Source: Alteromonas pelagimontana
GTDB lineage: Bacteria; Pseudomonadota; Gammaproteobacteria; Enterobacterales; Alteromonadaceae
Assembly (NCBI RefSeq): GCF_002499975.2
Contig: NZ_CP052766.1
Coordinates: 3,348,001-3,412,000, forward strand
Direction of reading: 5' to 3'
Length of the DNA stretch: 64,000 nt
The position numbers and the translations under genes are program-made. This document shows, piece after piece, positions 44,101 through 53,687 of this stretch. Below the pieces are notes generated by a model. The model was not told the DNA's origin, did no database searches, and worked only from the letters and a program-made list of their open reading frames with translations. The first letter of the stretch is position 1. Every line of letters starts with the position of its first letter.

Positions 44101-47025
44101 TTAGGCCATAAATACGGCGTTCCACACAGTCGACACCTGCGCTCGCATGCTTTGTAAATCCTGAGTTTCCTCTGCGTACTTATCATCAGCCAAGGTTAAC
44201 TGATGATAGTGATCCCGCAGCCGCAAGTAAGCTTCCTGTAAACGGGCGCATTGCGTAGCATCGAACAGTTGAAGCGCTTTTATACCATCCAAAATTCTGA
44301 GATTATCGGTATAGGTGGTCAGGCTGGCATGCTCATGGGCGTGCGCCAGCACCCAATACTGAGTGAGAAACTCAATGTCAGCGATACCGCCTTCACACTG
44401 CTTAATATCCACCCCTTGCTGAGAATTCTGCAGTAAATGGTCGCGCATCTTTTTGCGCATTGTTTTTACATCATTATTTAATGTGTCACGGTCGCGACGC
44501 TGGCAAAGAATCGCATTACGAATGCGCCGAAACTCCTCAAGTACGGCGGTATCTCCGCTAATGCCTCTGGCCCTGACAAGCGCCTGATGCTCCCAGGTCC
44601 AGGCGTCTTCCCTTTGATACCGAAGAAACCCTTCAACATGACAGCTCAGCAGCCCTGCGTTACCGGAAGGCCGCAGCCGTAAATCCGTTTCAAAAAGCTG
44701 GCCGAATAAGGTTTTTGTATTTAGCAAATGCATAATGCGCTGGGCGAGCTTAATGTAAAACTGTTGCGCGCTGATGGTGCGTTTGCCGTTGGTTTGACTT
44801 TCTTTGGGAGCATTGTGTAAAAACACTAAATCGAGATCAGATCCATAGCCTAGTTCGTATCCCCCGAGCTTACCGTATCCAATGACAGCAAAACCTGTGC
44901 TGCCAGCCTCCAGGTGTTCAGGCTCACCGAATTTTGTTTTTACCTGCTGCCATGCGCTGTGAATACAAGTGTCCAGCAGCACTTCTGCCAGTACAGTAAG
45001 TTTGTCGCTAACTTTGGCGATAGGTAAAGACCCGCTGATATCACTGGCAGCAATACGCAACTGCTGACAAAGTTTGAACTGCCGCATGGCATCCATCATC
45101 AGCTCGGCATCTTCTTCATCGATCCGTAACAGACTCTGGCGCAGCTCATCGGCGTATTGGCTTTTACTTTCAATGATATCCGTTTCTTGCTGCTGTAAAT
45201 AAAGCGGAGTAAGAAGTTCATCCAACAACAAGGGGAATCTCTGAATCTGGTGAGCAATCCATTCGCTTCTGTCGCACAGCTTAACCAGTTGGCGCAGCAC
45301 GTCAGGATTTTCCAAGAGCAAATCCAGATACGTAGTGCGCCCGGTAATGGCGTTAATCACACCAAGCGTGCGGGCTAACACGCGCCCGGCATGCTGAGGT
45401 TTTTCAGATACCAGCACGTAAAGCAGTTCAGGCATCAGCTTTTGCAAGGTATCTTCGCCACGCTGACCAATCCGGTAGCCACGAAGATGGCCGCGGAAAT
45501 TCTCCAGTTGAGCACACACATCTTCTGCAGTTTGTGCAGGAAGCTGATTTTCAAAAAGTGCGGCAAATTCGTTTTGCGATAGTCGTAGCCTCCAGGCATC
45601 TGCGCACTTGGAAAACAACGAGTCGTCGTCCCCGTGGCTGTCCTGCGTTTCTTCCACTAAATCATTAAACTGAACATGAATGCGATGCATTGCGGCATCT
45701 ATTTTTGCCATAAAAGCGTCATAGTTTTCACACTCTGCCACATGTGCCACAACAGCCTGCCCCCAATAGTCGTCGGGCAAAGACTGGGTTTGCTGATCCC
45801 GGCACTGCTGTAATGTGTGCTCTGTTTTGCGCAAAAACAGATAGTCTTCGTAGAGCGCGGTGAGTGTTTGCGAATCTACTACACCAAGATCATCTAAAGC
45901 CTGCAGCGAGGTATGCAGTCCTTTACATTGCAGTTGCGGTTCCCGGCCGCCATGTATCAACTGAAAGCTTTGCGCAAAAAATTCGACTTCGCGAATACCG
46001 CCAGCGCCTAATTTAATATTGTTTGCCAGTTGACGGCGACGGATTTCACTGGCGATAAGCTGCTTCATGTTTCGTAAGGCATCCAATGTCGTAAAATCCA
46101 GATAGCGACGAAAAGTAAAAGGCTTAAGAATATCGGCAAGTTGATCGCAGTAGTTGTCAGCGGGGTTCAGAATGCGCGCCTTCACCATTGCAAATCGTTC
46201 CCAGTGCCGCCCCTGTTCCTGATAATAATCTTCAAAAGCAGACAGATGCATTACTAACGGGCCGCTGTCACCAAACGGGCGAAGCCGCATATCTACCCGA
46301 AAAACCTGACCATCTACGGTTATTTTATTGAGCGCGGCAATCAGCTTTTGGGCAAGGCGGGTAAAAAACTTTTGATTTTCCATCGGTTTGCGAGCGCCGG
46401 AAGTCTCGCCTTTTTCAGGGTAAGCAAATATTAAATCGATATCCGAGGAAAAATTCAGTTCGCCTCCGCCTAATTTGCCCATTGCCAACATCAGCATGGG
46501 CTGCGCGCCAAACGAGCCCTCGGGTGTACCATACTGTGACGATAGGTGTGAATATAACCAGTTATACGCGCCTAAAATAAGAGCATCTGCAAGCGCAGAA
46601 ACCTTCTTCAGCGAAACCTCAATGGTCTGATAATTCATCAAATCCAAAGCGGCAATAATAGCCATTTCGCGGTGGCGATATTGGCGTAATGCCGCTAAAA
46701 GCTCATCTTCATTTTTTACGTTGGCAAGCGCATCATCAAGATTAGCGGCGTAGTCGCTTACCTTATCGGGAGCGGCGGATAAGGCATCACAAATATCCAC
46801 GGCCCACTGTGGATGTCGCAGACACTGCTCGGTAATAAACTCACTTAATCCAAAAAGCGGCTTAATTTTATCCTGCAAATCCAGCAGTTGCGGATGCGCC
46901 GCACAAGCTTCCTGAAAACGTAGCCAGTATTGCTGCGCGTGTTCTTCAATAATCCTGTTCTTTATTTTTTGCGTAGGCATAGTACGATGCGTTTCAAATT
47001 CATTTACTTGATGGGAGTCTGGCAT
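44101..47025 (-). CDS. glnE: Glutamine synthetase adenylyltransferase/deadenylase
   Basis: 974 residues (Escherichia coli 946). Adds and removes AMP on glutamine synthetase in response to PII. Two nucleotidyltransferase domains are evident: the N-terminal deadenylase with GKLGGGELNFSSDIDLIF (D195 and D197) and the C-terminal adenylylase with GYGKLGGYELGYGSDLDLVF; central marks include GGIREVEFFAQ and GGIADIEFLTQYW. The ATG at 47025 gives an N-terminal extension of about 15 residues; a second ATG (MPTQKIKN) is an alternative. Divergent from the DUF350 gene, convergent with the TcpQ-like gene. Confidence 0.95.
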   Translation of the reverse strand: MPDSHQVNEFETHRTMPTQKIKNRIIEEHAQQYWLRFQEACAAHPQLLDLQDKIKPLFGLSEFITEQCLRHPQWAVDICDALSAAPDKVSDYAANLDDALANVKNEDELLAALRQYRHREMAIIAALDLMNYQTIEVSLKKVSALADALILGAYNWLYSHLSSQYGTPEGSFGAQPMLMLAMGKLGGGELNFSSDIDLIFAYPEKGETSGARKPMENQKFFTRLAQKLIAALNKITVDGQVFRVDMRLRPFGDSGPLVMHLSAFEDYYQEQGRHWERFAMVKARILNPADNYCDQLADILKPFTFRRYLDFTTLDALRNMKQLIASEIRRRQLANNIKLGAGGIREVEFFAQSFQLIHGGREPQLQCKGLHTSLQALDDLGVVDSQTLTALYEDYLFLRKTEHTLQQCRDQQTQSLPDDYWGQAVVAHVAECENYDAFMAKIDAAMHRIHVQFNDLVEETQDSHGDDDSLFSKCADAWRLRLSQNEFAALFENQLPAQTAEDVCAQLENFRGHLRGYRIGQRGEDTLQKLMPELLYVLVSEKPQHAGRVLARTLGVINAITGRTTYLDLLLENPDVLRQLVKLCDRSEWIAHQIQRFPLLLDELLTPLYLQQQETDIIESKSQYADELRQSLLRIDEEDAELMMDAMRQFKLCQQLRIAASDISGSLPIAKVSDKLTVLAEVLLDTCIHSAWQQVKTKFGEPEHLEAGSTGFAVIGYGKLGGYELGYGSDLDLVFLHNAPKESQTNGKRTISAQQFYIKLAQRIMHLLNTKTLFGQLFETDLRLRPSGNAGLLSCHVEGFLRYQREDAWTWEHQALVRARGISGDTAVLEEFRRIRNAILCQRRDRDTLNNDVKTMRKKMRDHLLQNSQQGVDIKQCEGGIADIEFLTQYWVLAHAHEHASLTTYTDNLRILDGIKALQLFDATQCARLQEAYLRLRDHYHQLTLADDKYAEETQDLQSMRAQVSTVWNAVFMA

Positions 47026-47068
47026 AGCTTGCGCTCAGACTCCAGCATGCGGTAACGCAGCAAACCCA

Positions 47069-47995
47069 ATGGGAATAAAAGAGATGGAAGCGTTAGTCAA
47101 ATTGTTGCCTTTGCCGCACGACATATGGATTTATCTTGTCATCGATGTTGGCCTTGCGTTATTGCTGTTAATGGTGATGAAGTGGCTGGCGGGAATATCC
47201 CGCAGAAGCACTGTGGCTGACGAATTAGGCGTAAAAGATAACTTTGCGTTTGGGATCAGTATCGCCGGTGGCATGTTATCGTTGTGCATAGTTATGGCAT
47301 CGGTAGTGGGGCGACACATCGGCCAGGGGTATGGCCGGGCAGCAATTGGAATGTTAACTTTTGGCGTGGTGGGCATAATCCTGGTGAAGTTTGGGCGTTT
47401 TGCTCACGATAAAGTGGTGCTGAACCATCTTGATAGCCACGCGTTAATTTCCGATCGCAGCGTAAGCGTAGCGCTTGTTGACGCTGCCAGTCTTATTTCC
47501 AGTGCAATCATTCTGCGAAGCATGATGGTGTGGGTCGACGGCAGCGACATGAACGCGATTATTGCCATTGTTACCGGCTTTACTGTGGTATTAACAATCC
47601 TGTTGGTCATGACCCGACTCTACGAGATCCGCTACGCCCGGGATAACCAAAATGATTCCTTCCAGGGCGCACTGAAAAAAGGGCAAATGGCGCTGGCCAT
47701 AGAACATTCGGGTAATCTTTTAGGAACCGCGCTGGTAGTCGCATCCGCCAGTAACTTACTTGAGTATAATCCTTTAGGGTACGTGAGTAACGTAACCGGC
47801 TGGCTGATTGTCAGTATCGTACTGGCGTTTCTGCTTATGGTGCTGGTAACTGTCAGCAAAAAATTCATTCTGTACGGTTTAAATTATCGTCTGGAAGTGG
47901 ATCAACAGCACAATATTGGCGTAGCGTGTCTGGAGCTTACCCTTAGCGTAGGAATCGCATTAATTTTTAACGGTGTGCTGGAATTTTTAGGTTAG
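47069..47995 (+). CDS. DUF350-domain inner-membrane protein
   Basis: 308 residues, about eight hydrophobic segments in two related halves, each a DUF350 unit (GISIAGGMLSLCIVMASVVG in the first, ALAIEHSGNLLGTALVVASASN in the second). DUF350 proteins (YjfL-like) are found beside stress and envelope genes; biochemical function unknown. ATG at 47069 has no clear Shine-Dalgarno; an ATG 15 bases later is an alternative. The last four bases overlap the convergent GIY-YIG gene. Confidence 0.82.
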   Translation: MGIKEMEALVKLLPLPHDIWIYLVIDVGLALLLLMVMKWLAGISRRSTVADELGVKDNFAFGISIAGGMLSLCIVMASVVGRHIGQGYGRAAIGMLTFGVVGIILVKFGRFAHDKVVLNHLDSHALISDRSVSVALVDAASLISSAIILRSMMVWVDGSDMNAIIAIVTGFTVVLTILLVMTRLYEIRYARDNQNDSFQGALKKGQMALAIEHSGNLLGTALVVASASNLLEYNPLGYVSNVTGWLIVSIVLAFLLMVLVTVSKKFILYGLNYRLEVDQQHNIGVACLELTLSVGIALIFNGVLEFLG

Positions 47996-48333
47996 CCCGT
48001 AAATGCTGAAGTTACATCCGAACAGGGTGCCGAAAGGGTTTTGGTGCCCGCAATCAACGCTTCTTTCTGTTTTCTGTCCAACGCTTTTATTTCGTATTCT
48101 AACGACGAAGCGGTCGCCCGATTTTCTACCCGCAGCACCTTTTTAAATAGTAATGGCGCCTTCCCCCGTAGCGATTTAGCGCCACCGCCAATGTCGCCGC
48201 GATGCTGGCGAATCCGGCGGCAGGGATCAGTGGTAATGCCGGTGTACAATTGGCCGAGTCGATTTTCGATAAGATAAACAAACCATGGCTTCGTGTCCTC
48301 TTTTTTAAGGGGGACTGTTATACTCTGCTGCAA
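47992..48333 (-). CDS. GIY-YIG domain protein, UPF0213/YhbQ type
   Basis: 113 residues. A single GIY-YIG nuclease-like fold: WFVYLIENRLGQLYTGITTDPCRRIRQHRGD carries the two conserved tyrosines (as VYL and YTG) and the catalytic arginine; the glutamate position is in ENRATASSLEYEIKALDR. Small stand-alone proteins of this type act on DNA or RNA, possibly in DNA repair. The TTG start at 48333 is uncertain. It overlaps the DUF350 gene tail to tail and is divergent from hldE with 27 bases between. Confidence 0.85.
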   Translation of the reverse strand: MQQSITVPLKKEDTKPWFVYLIENRLGQLYTGITTDPCRRIRQHRGDIGGGAKSLRGKAPLLFKKVLRVENRATASSLEYEIKALDRKQKEALIAGTKTLSAPCSDVTSAFTG

Positions 48334-48360
48334 TTTTTCAATGCTTAATGATTTAAAACC

Positions 48361-49791
48361 ATGATATTACCAGATTTTAGTCAGGCGAAAATTCTCATTG
48401 TGGGCGATTTGATGTTAGATCGCTACTGGTCAGGCGCTACGGGAAGAATTTCCCCCGAAGCACCAGTACCAGTAGTCAATATTCAAAGCGCGGAAGACCG
48501 ACCCGGTGGCGCTGCTAACGTTGCCATTAATGCTGCGACTTTAGGCGCTAACGTGACATTAATGGGGCTGGGTGGTGAAGATGAAAATGCTGGCATTCTG
48601 GAAGATCGTCTGGCTTCAATGGGGATAAATCATCATCTTTTTCGTATTCCGGGCTTAGATACCATAACTAAATTACGGGTAATGAGCCGCAATCAACAGT
48701 TACTGCGGATGGACTTTGAACAAAGCTTCGCCGATACCGATAAAGCGCCGCTGATAGCAGCTTTTGAAAAAGCGTTACCGCATTGCGACCTGGTGATTTT
48801 GTCTGATTACAATAAAGGTAGTCTCAGCGATCCACAGGCGTTTATTCAACTGGCGCGGCAGCACGGTAAAAAAGTCATCGTCGACCCCAAGGGTAATAAT
48901 TTCGACAAATACCGCCAGGCGACGCTGATAACGCCTAACTTAGCGGAACTGGCAGCCGTTGCCGGAATTCCACAGAACGAGCAGGAATTAATAGAAAAAG
49001 CCCGCTCACTGTGTGCTTCATTGCAGCTTGAATCGCTCCTGCTGACGCGCTCTGAAGAAGGCATGACGCTATTTCGGCTTTCGACCAGCGAATTTCATTT
49101 ACCTGCTAAAGCCAAAGAAGTTTTCGATGTCACAGGAGCCGGAGATACCGTAGTGTCTACACTCGCTGTAGCCATGGCAGCAGGCCTGGCGCTGGAAGAT
49201 GCCTGCGTTCTCGCTAATATGGCAGCGAGTATCGTAGTAGGGAAATTGGGCACCTCCACTGTTTCTGCCACCGAACTGGCTGTTGCTATCGGGCATGACG
49301 CCGGCCACTTAGATGGCGGCGTAATGTCGGAAGATCAGCTTGCGCTGGCTGTCGAGCAGGCGCACAAACGTGGAGAAAAAATTGTGATGACCAACGGGTG
49401 TTTCGATATTCTTCATGCCGGCCATGTGTCTTATCTTGAAGCCGCTGCCGCATTGGGAGACAGATTAATAGTGGCGGTAAACACCGACGAATCCGTCACG
49501 CAGTTAAAAGGGCCAGGGCGGCCAGTAAACAATGTAAGCAGAAGAATGGCTGTCTTAGCAGGCTTAAGCGCAGTGGATTGGGTGGTAGCCTTTAGCGAAG
49601 ACACGCCCCAACGGGTTATTGGCCGCCTGTTGCCCGATATACTGGTGAAAGGGGGAGATTATAAAATTGAAGATATTGCGGGTGGCAAAGAAGTCATGGA
49701 AAACGGCGGAGAGGTACGGGTCTTGCATTTTGAAGAAGGTGTTTCGACTACGGGCATTATAAAACGCATTGTCGAACAACAAACAAAATAA
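48361..49791 (+). CDS. hldE: Bifunctional heptose 7-phosphate kinase/heptose 1-phosphate adenylyltransferase
   Basis: 476 residues, the normal fused length. The N-terminal ribokinase-type domain phosphorylates heptose-7-phosphate ([30 protein letters not shown] with catalytic D); the C-terminal cytidylyltransferase-like domain makes ADP-heptose ([16 protein letters not shown] with HxGH, and a [10 protein letters not shown] end). Product feeds the lipopolysaccharide inner core. Its position just before the XrtA-type ATPase and exopolysaccharide genes groups surface-sugar functions together. A hairpin follows the stop. Confidence 0.96.
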   Translation: MILPDFSQAKILIVGDLMLDRYWSGATGRISPEAPVPVVNIQSAEDRPGGAANVAINAATLGANVTLMGLGGEDENAGILEDRLASMGINHHLFRIPGLDTITKLRVMSRNQQLLRMDFEQSFADTDKAPLIAAFEKALPHCDLVILSDYNKGSLSDPQAFIQLARQHGKKVIVDPKGNNFDKYRQATLITPNLAELAAVAGIPQNEQELIEKARSLCASLQLESLLLTRSEEGMTLFRLSTSEFHLPAKAKEVFDVTGAGDTVVSTLAVAMAAGLALEDACVLANMAASIVVGKLGTSTVSATELAVAIGHDAGHLDGGVMSEDQLALAVEQAHKRGEKIVMTNGCFDILHAGHVSYLEAAAALGDRLIVAVNTDESVTQLKGPGRPVNNVSRRMAVLAGLSAVDWVVAFSEDTPQRVIGRLLPDILVKGGDYKIEDIAGGKEVMENGGEVRVLHFEEGVSTTGIIKRIVEQQTK

Positions 49792-49795
49792 CGCC

Positions 49796-49818
49796 GCCAC
49801 AAAAGTATTTTTTGTGGC
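49796..49818 (+). terminator. Hairpin after hldE
   Basis: GCCACAAAA (49796-49804), 5-base loop, TTTTGTGGC (49810-49818): perfect 9-base stem, 5 bases after the stop. The T-run lies inside the stem, not after it, so termination is likely but not certain. Confidence 0.5.
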
Positions 49819-49904
49819 CCTTACAGATTGATAGCAGCAACGCTGGCTTTACGATAAGCTAGAGCATCAATTGGTTAGTAGCTCCAGCATTAGCGGTAGG
49901 ACAC

Positions 49905-50987
49905 ATGTACGAAAGTTTTTACGGCCTAAATTCAAAACCGTTTCAGCTCACGCCGGATCCGGCGTTCTTTTTTGCGAGCAAGTGGCACAAGCGTGCTATG
50001 TCATATTTGCAATATGGCTTGTCGCAAGCAGAAGGATTCATCGTGATCACCGGTGATATCGGCACCGGAAAAACCACCATCGCAAACAGCTTATTAGACG
50101 AAATTGAAGATGATATTGTTGCTGCGCAAATTGTCACGCCTAAACTGACGCCCGATGAACTGGTAAAAATGGTAGCGTCTAAATTTGGTATCAATGTGGC
50201 GGGGTTGTCAAAAGCAGATATTTTAAAAGATTTGGAGAACTTTCTTTACGACTTAAGTAAAGAAGGTCGACGCGCGCTATTGCTTGTTGATGAAGCGCAA
50301 AACCTGCCTTTGGAAACCATAGAAGAACTTCGAATGCTGTCTAACTTCCAGCAATTCGGTAAGCCATTGCTACAGAGTTTTTTGCTGGGTCAGGAAGAAT
50401 TACAGCCAATTTTACGCGCTCCCAATATGGAACAGTTCCGGCAGCGCATCGTAGCCTCCTGTCATTTGGCGCCGCTAGCCGAAGAAGAAACCAAAGCCTA
50501 CATTGAATACCGCATGCATCACGCTGGCTGGAATGGAAAGTCACTGTTTTCCGATGAAGCATTTGCGCACATTTATAAGTTTACCCGGGGTGTACCCAGA
50601 AAAATTAACACCTTGATGGACCGTATTCTGCTCTACGGATTTTTAGAAGAGCTTGAAGTGTTATCTGAGGAAGCCGTTGATGTAGTTATCAACGAAGTTA
50701 AAGACGAAATGTTTGTTCCTGATGCTCCTCAATTTGCCGAGGCAGATGATGACACCGACGCGGCTGCGGAAGCCGGCCAGATCGTCAAACCGACGAAGCC
50801 CAAACAAAAATTGCTTACCCCAAATGGTCACGAGGTGCAGGACGCAGAATACTATAAAGCGATGCTGGGCGAATTAGTCGATGCCCTGGATGATGCAATT
50901 AGTCATAAGGTAAAACTCACCCAATATATCGACAAATTGCTAAAGAAAAAGTATCAGACTTATGTGCGTTTGAAGGGTGATGAATAG
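49905..50987 (+). CDS. XrtA/PEP-CTERM system-associated ATPase, ExeA-like AAA
   Basis: 360 residues. It opens with YGLNSKPFQLTPDPAFFF, the hallmark of the ExeA/TIGR03015 group. Walker A GDIGTGKTT (50-58), Walker B LLLVDEAQN (D129, E130), sensor LLGQEEL and RGVPRKIN. The C-terminal 110 residues are an acidic linker and a helical tail ending KKKYQTYVRLKG. In XrtA exopolysaccharide clusters this gene normally lies between the beta-barrel and the deacetylase; here it is separate, behind hldE, with its own terminator. Role in the pathway is unknown, probably regulatory or assembly-related. ATG with TAGGACAC upstream. Confidence 0.88.
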   Translation: MYESFYGLNSKPFQLTPDPAFFFASKWHKRAMSYLQYGLSQAEGFIVITGDIGTGKTTIANSLLDEIEDDIVAAQIVTPKLTPDELVKMVASKFGINVAGLSKADILKDLENFLYDLSKEGRRALLLVDEAQNLPLETIEELRMLSNFQQFGKPLLQSFLLGQEELQPILRAPNMEQFRQRIVASCHLAPLAEEETKAYIEYRMHHAGWNGKSLFSDEAFAHIYKFTRGVPRKINTLMDRILLYGFLEELEVLSEEAVDVVINEVKDEMFVPDAPQFAEADDDTDAAAEAGQIVKPTKPKQKLLTPNGHEVQDAEYYKAMLGELVDALDDAISHKVKLTQYIDKLLKKKYQTYVRLKGDE

Positions 50988-51022
50988 CCAGCTACACTTC
51001 TGCTTCTAAGATAAAAAACAGG

Positions 51023-51064
51023 CCTGCAATATCCAACTTTTGAGTTGGGTTTGCGGGTTTTTTT
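51023..51064 (+). terminator. Rho-independent terminator of the XrtA ATPase gene
   Basis: Stem CCTGCAA...TTGCGGG with an inner CCAAC/GTTGG pair around TTTTGA, then TTTTTTT. Located 36 bases after the stop. Confidence 0.85.
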
Positions 51065-51146
51065 ATGCCTTTTCGCTAAGCAATTACCTAACCATAGTAA
51101 TATTGCCTCGCAAAGAGTTTGCCCGCGTCCAATGAGCAAAACGCAG

Positions 51147-51154
51147 AATACTTC
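51147..51154 (+). repeat. Target-site duplication of the IS66 element, left copy
   Basis: AATACTTC, identical to 53504-53511. Eight bases is the expected duplication length for the IS66 family. Confidence 0.9.
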
Positions 51155-51231
51155 GTGAGCGTCCGGTGATCACCACATTTAAATCCTGAAGTTACTCCGG
51201 CATCGTATTCCTTTTTCAGAAGGACAACACT

Positions 51232-51549
51232 ATGCGACAGCCTCGACGCAGCAAAGATGAATGGCGATCAATATTTAAACAACAAGAGCAAAGCGGCCTG
51301 ACAGCTGTCGAGTTTTGCCGCCAAGAATGTATTAACTTGCAGACTTACTATACGCGTCGACGGGATATTCAGTTGCATCAGTGCCATAGCAACTTTATCC
51401 GGGTTAAGCGCGACGTGACAACCGTAGAGTCACGTATGGAAGACGTGCCTCATGCACTTACGCTGAAACATGGCGGCTCGCAATTGAGTGTGCCAGTAAA
51501 CACCAACCCTCATTGGGTTGCCACTTTAATGAAGGCGCTGAACGAATGA
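51232..51549 (+). CDS. tnpA: IS66 accessory protein TnpA
   Basis: 105 residues. A helix-turn-helix protein of the IS66 OrfA type: DEWRSIFKQQEQSGLTAVEFCRQECINLQTYYTRRRD is the DNA-binding part, followed by a short strand-rich tail. It is thought to help IS66 transposition. ATG at 51232 has AGAAGGACAACACT upstream. Its stop overlaps the tnpB start by four bases (ATGA). Confidence 0.92.
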   Translation: MRQPRRSKDEWRSIFKQQEQSGLTAVEFCRQECINLQTYYTRRRDIQLHQCHSNFIRVKRDVTTVESRMEDVPHALTLKHGGSQLSVPVNTNPHWVATLMKALNE

Positions 51550-51896
51550 AGATGTTCGTTGAGCCTGCTGATATTTATTTGTACATGGATATCGTCGACT
51601 TCCGCAAGTCCATCAATGGTTTGATTGTGGTGGTTGAACAACAGATGCAACTGAATCCATTCCGTGATGCGTTGTTTGTCTTCTGTAATAAGAAGCGGGA
51701 TAAGCTGAAAATCCTCTATTGGGATAAGACCGGCTTTGTCCTGTGGTACAAGCGCCTGGAAAAACACCGGTTCAAGTGGCCTAAAGACGACCAGATTCAG
51801 CACATATTGTTGGATGAACAGCAGTTACAATGGTTGTTATCCGGCTACGATGTGGTAGGTCACCAGCCACTGCATTACACCGCTTCCGGCTTATAA
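51546..51896 (+). CDS. tnpB: IS66 accessory protein TnpB (OrfB)
   Basis: 116 residues from the ATG at 51546, which overlaps the tnpA stop. Family marks: YLYMDIVDFRKSINGL, DALFVFCNKKRDKLKILYWDKTGFVLWYKRLE and FKWP. It is required for efficient IS66 transposition, mechanism unknown. Complete. Confidence 0.93.
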   Translation: MKMFVEPADIYLYMDIVDFRKSINGLIVVVEQQMQLNPFRDALFVFCNKKRDKLKILYWDKTGFVLWYKRLEKHRFKWPKDDQIQHILLDEQQLQWLLSGYDVVGHQPLHYTASGL

Positions 51897-51982
51897 CCGG
51901 TGATCATAAGCAGCGATTATCGATCACGAAATCGTCTGAATAATGCTGGGTAATCAGTGACTTAATCGGCGATAATAATCTT

Positions 51983-53482
51983 ATGAACGAAGAAGATTAT
52001 CAACGTCGCATCGCTGAGCTGGAGAAGCAGCTTCAGGAACTGAATAACCGGTATCAATATCTGGAAGAGCAGTTCCGTATTGCCCAGCATAAGCAGTTTG
52101 GTAAAAGCACCGAAGGTCACCCTAGTCAGGGTGAATTGTTTAATGAGGTCGAGGAACTTGTTGCCGGGGATGGAACGCCAGAGCAAGAAGCGATTAGTTA
52201 CACGCGCAATAAAGCCAAGCGAAAGCCCTTACCCAAAGACCTGCCTCGTGAAGTCATCGTTCACGACATTAGCGATGAAGAAAAAATCTGTGGCTGTTGT
52301 GCCGGTGAACTGCACTGCATCGGCGAGGATAAAGCAGAGAAGTTACAGTTTATCCCTGCTCAGGTTAAAGTGATTGAGCATGTGCGTCCTAAATATGCGT
52401 GCCGCACCTGTGACAAAGAGAGTGTCAACAACACAGTAAAACAAGCGCCGGTGCCACATAGCGTAATCCCCAAAGGTTACGCAACGCCCAGCTTACTAAG
52501 TCAGATAATCACCAGTAAATATCAATACGGCTTGCCGCTGTACCGACAAGAGGCGATGTTCAAACAACATGACATCGAACTCAGTCGTAAGACCATGGCT
52601 GACTGGATAATCCGCTGCGCCGAGCTGTTTAAACCATTATACGACCAGCTTCATCTACATCTGCTACAGCAGTCAGTTATCCAGGCAGATGAAACCACAC
52701 TGAAGGTCATCGACTCCGACAAAGCGACCAGCTATATGTGGCTGTATGCCACAGGGGCAGACTCGCCTGAGGGTAAGGTACCAGGCTGTGATATACCTAA
52801 TATTGTGTTGTACGACTACCACAATAGTCGGGCCGGGCAATGTGCTGTGGGCTTCCTTACAGGTTACAGCGGCTATCTGCAAGTGGATGGCTACGCGGGT
52901 TATGAGCAAACGCAAGCCACCTTAGTCGGTTGTTGGGCCCATGCGCGCCGTAAGTTTATGGAAGCGAAAAAAGGTGCCGGTAATAAAGGCAGTGGCAAAG
53001 CTGACTGGGTCTTGAATCATATCCAGAAGCTCTATCGGATAGAAACACAGATAAAAGACAAAACGGCAGAAGAAAGATACACCCACCGGCAGGAAAAGAG
53101 CCTGCCGCTTCTGAATCAACTACATACCTGGCTAGCCAAATCTGCACAACAAGTGCTACCCAAAACCAAGCTGGGCGAAGCGATACAATACTGCCTCAAC
53201 CAATGGCATAAACTGGAACGCTACACACTGGATGGCCAGCTCAGCATCGATAATAACCGCGCTGAGCGAGCAATAAAGCCGTTCGTGATCGGACGGAAAA
53301 ATTGGTTGTTCAGTCAAACAGCAACCGGTGCTAATGCCAGTGCCATTCTCTACAGCATCATCGAAACCGCCAAGGCCAACAACCTCAATGTGTTCGATTA
53401 CGTGATGGGCAGTCTAGAGTTGCTGAGTCAACCTGAAGCCGATGGCGAGTTACTGCTACCATGGCAGTTTGCTAAACGTTAG
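51983..53482 (+). CDS. tnpC: IS66 transposase TnpC, DDE type
   Basis: 499 residues. An N-terminal leucine-zipper-like coiled coil (RIAELEKQLQELNNRYQYLEE), a zinc-binding part with CGCCAGEL and CRTCD, and the catalytic region: first D in QADETTLKV, second D in VDGYAGY, WAHARRKF, and glutamate in NNRAERAIKPFVIGRKNWLF. It has the usual family length, with no frameshift. It starts 86 bases after tnpB and its stop lies just before the right inverted repeat. Confidence 0.95.
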   Translation: MNEEDYQRRIAELEKQLQELNNRYQYLEEQFRIAQHKQFGKSTEGHPSQGELFNEVEELVAGDGTPEQEAISYTRNKAKRKPLPKDLPREVIVHDISDEEKICGCCAGELHCIGEDKAEKLQFIPAQVKVIEHVRPKYACRTCDKESVNNTVKQAPVPHSVIPKGYATPSLLSQIITSKYQYGLPLYRQEAMFKQHDIELSRKTMADWIIRCAELFKPLYDQLHLHLLQQSVIQADETTLKVIDSDKATSYMWLYATGADSPEGKVPGCDIPNIVLYDYHNSRAGQCAVGFLTGYSGYLQVDGYAGYEQTQATLVGCWAHARRKFMEAKKGAGNKGSGKADWVLNHIQKLYRIETQIKDKTAEERYTHRQEKSLPLLNQLHTWLAKSAQQVLPKTKLGEAIQYCLNQWHKLERYTLDGQLSIDNNRAERAIKPFVIGRKNWLFSQTATGANASAILYSIIETAKANNLNVFDYVMGSLELLSQPEADGELLLPWQFAKR

Positions 53483-53503
53483 GTGGGATCACCGGACGGA
53501 TAC

Positions 53504-53511
53504 AATACTTC
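53504..53511 (+). repeat. Target-site duplication of the IS66 element, right copy
   Basis: AATACTTC, identical to 51147-51154. Confidence 0.9.
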
Positions 53512-53687
53512 CATCACCTAGGAATAGACCTGTCCAGTGCGCACCACAAGACTGTTTTCGCTAATGATGGAGAAGGTGAGTGGCAAGTATATCGTGAGAA
53601 AAAGCGGGATATGCCAAAAAGCTTTCCCGGGCAATGATTCAGCAGCACTAAATACGAGTAAGCTGGCGCAATGGAAGCAAGAAGCGG

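Larger units (their letters stand above)
51155..53503 (+). mobile_element. Intact IS66-family insertion sequence, 2349 bases
   Basis: Ends are fixed by imperfect terminal inverted repeats (left GTGAGCGTCCGGTGATCACC at 51155-51174; right, read inward, GTATCCGTCCGGTGATCCC at 53485-53503, sharing CGTCCGGTGATC) and by the identical 8-base flanks AATACTTC. It carries the complete three-gene set tnpA-tnpB-tnpC in one direction, all open and undamaged, so it may still be active. It lies between the XrtA ATPase and the sulfotransferase gene. Confidence 0.95.
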
